This document shows, in pieces, positions 6,086 to 6,105 of a stretch of 6,105 nucleotides of DNA. The stretch lies in NCBI GenBank assembly GCA_022508725.1, contig JAFLUR010000143.1:1-6105 (forward strand), read 5' to 3'. Below the pieces are notes generated by a model. That model did no database searches. It saw nothing but the letters and a program-made list of their open reading frames with translations, and was not told the origin of the DNA. Numbering within the stretch: the first letter of the stretch is position 1; each line of letters starts with the position of its first letter. This DNA comes from Oscillospiraceae bacterium (GTDB lineage Bacteria; Bacillota; Clostridia; UBA1381). Both the position numbers and the translations under genes were made by a program.

Positions 6086-6105
6086 CTTGACTTTCACAGC
6101 TTGTT

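Noticed and set aside
5926..6105. Intrinsic terminator at the end of the operon
   Set aside because: The hairpins present are short and AT-rich and none is followed by a T-run on the + strand. Termination may lie beyond the window or depend on Rho.

Overview
The window looks like a chromosomal segment of a monoderm Clostridia-type Firmicute, possibly an uncultured gut Oscillospirales or Christensenellales relative. The grounds are S-layer homology (SLH) domains, a group II-like ECF vitamin transporter, purine-rich ribosome binding sites and moderate GC with mixed codon use. The lineage is inferred, not shown. All supported genes lie on the + strand and are tightly packed, which suggests one operon that starts upstream of the window.

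Layout: (1) bases 1-165 are the 3' end of an SLH-domain protein gene. (2) 187-1716 encodes a secreted protein with a prenyltransferase/squalene-oxidase-type alpha/alpha toroid followed by three SLH repeats. (3) 1770-2627 encodes an N-terminally anchored protein with a long Pro/Thr/Asn-rich stalk and a C-terminal DUF4430 (transcobalamin C-terminal-like) domain. (4) 2642-3520 encodes an EcfT/CbiQ-type transmembrane coupling subunit. (5) 3502-5925 encodes an 807-residue fusion of two ABC ATPase domains and an integral-membrane ECF substrate-binding (S) component. (6) 5926-6105 holds no convincing gene, only hairpins and a possible decayed minus-strand small ORF or dispersed repeat.

Main interpretation: animal intrinsic factor and transcobalamin bind vitamin B12 between an alpha6-alpha6 barrel and a C-terminal beta domain of the DUF4430 family. 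Here the same two fold types are encoded by adjacent genes, one carrying cell-wall (SLH) binding repeats and one a membrane anchor. They sit directly before an ECF transporter of the duplicated-ATPase type predicted for cobalamin (CbrT/CbrU/CbrV). The simplest model is a surface corrinoid-capture system: the wall-bound toroid protein and the membrane-tethered beta domain together hold a corrinoid and deliver it to the S component. No B12 riboswitch lies in the window, so the substrate rests on family and context only.

Points worth a second look are the ABC-ABC-S fusion, an A9 slippery run exactly in the linker before the S module with an immediate stop in the -1 frame, a non-canonical signature motif in the second ATPase, and loss of the usual Arg in the first EcfT coupling motif.
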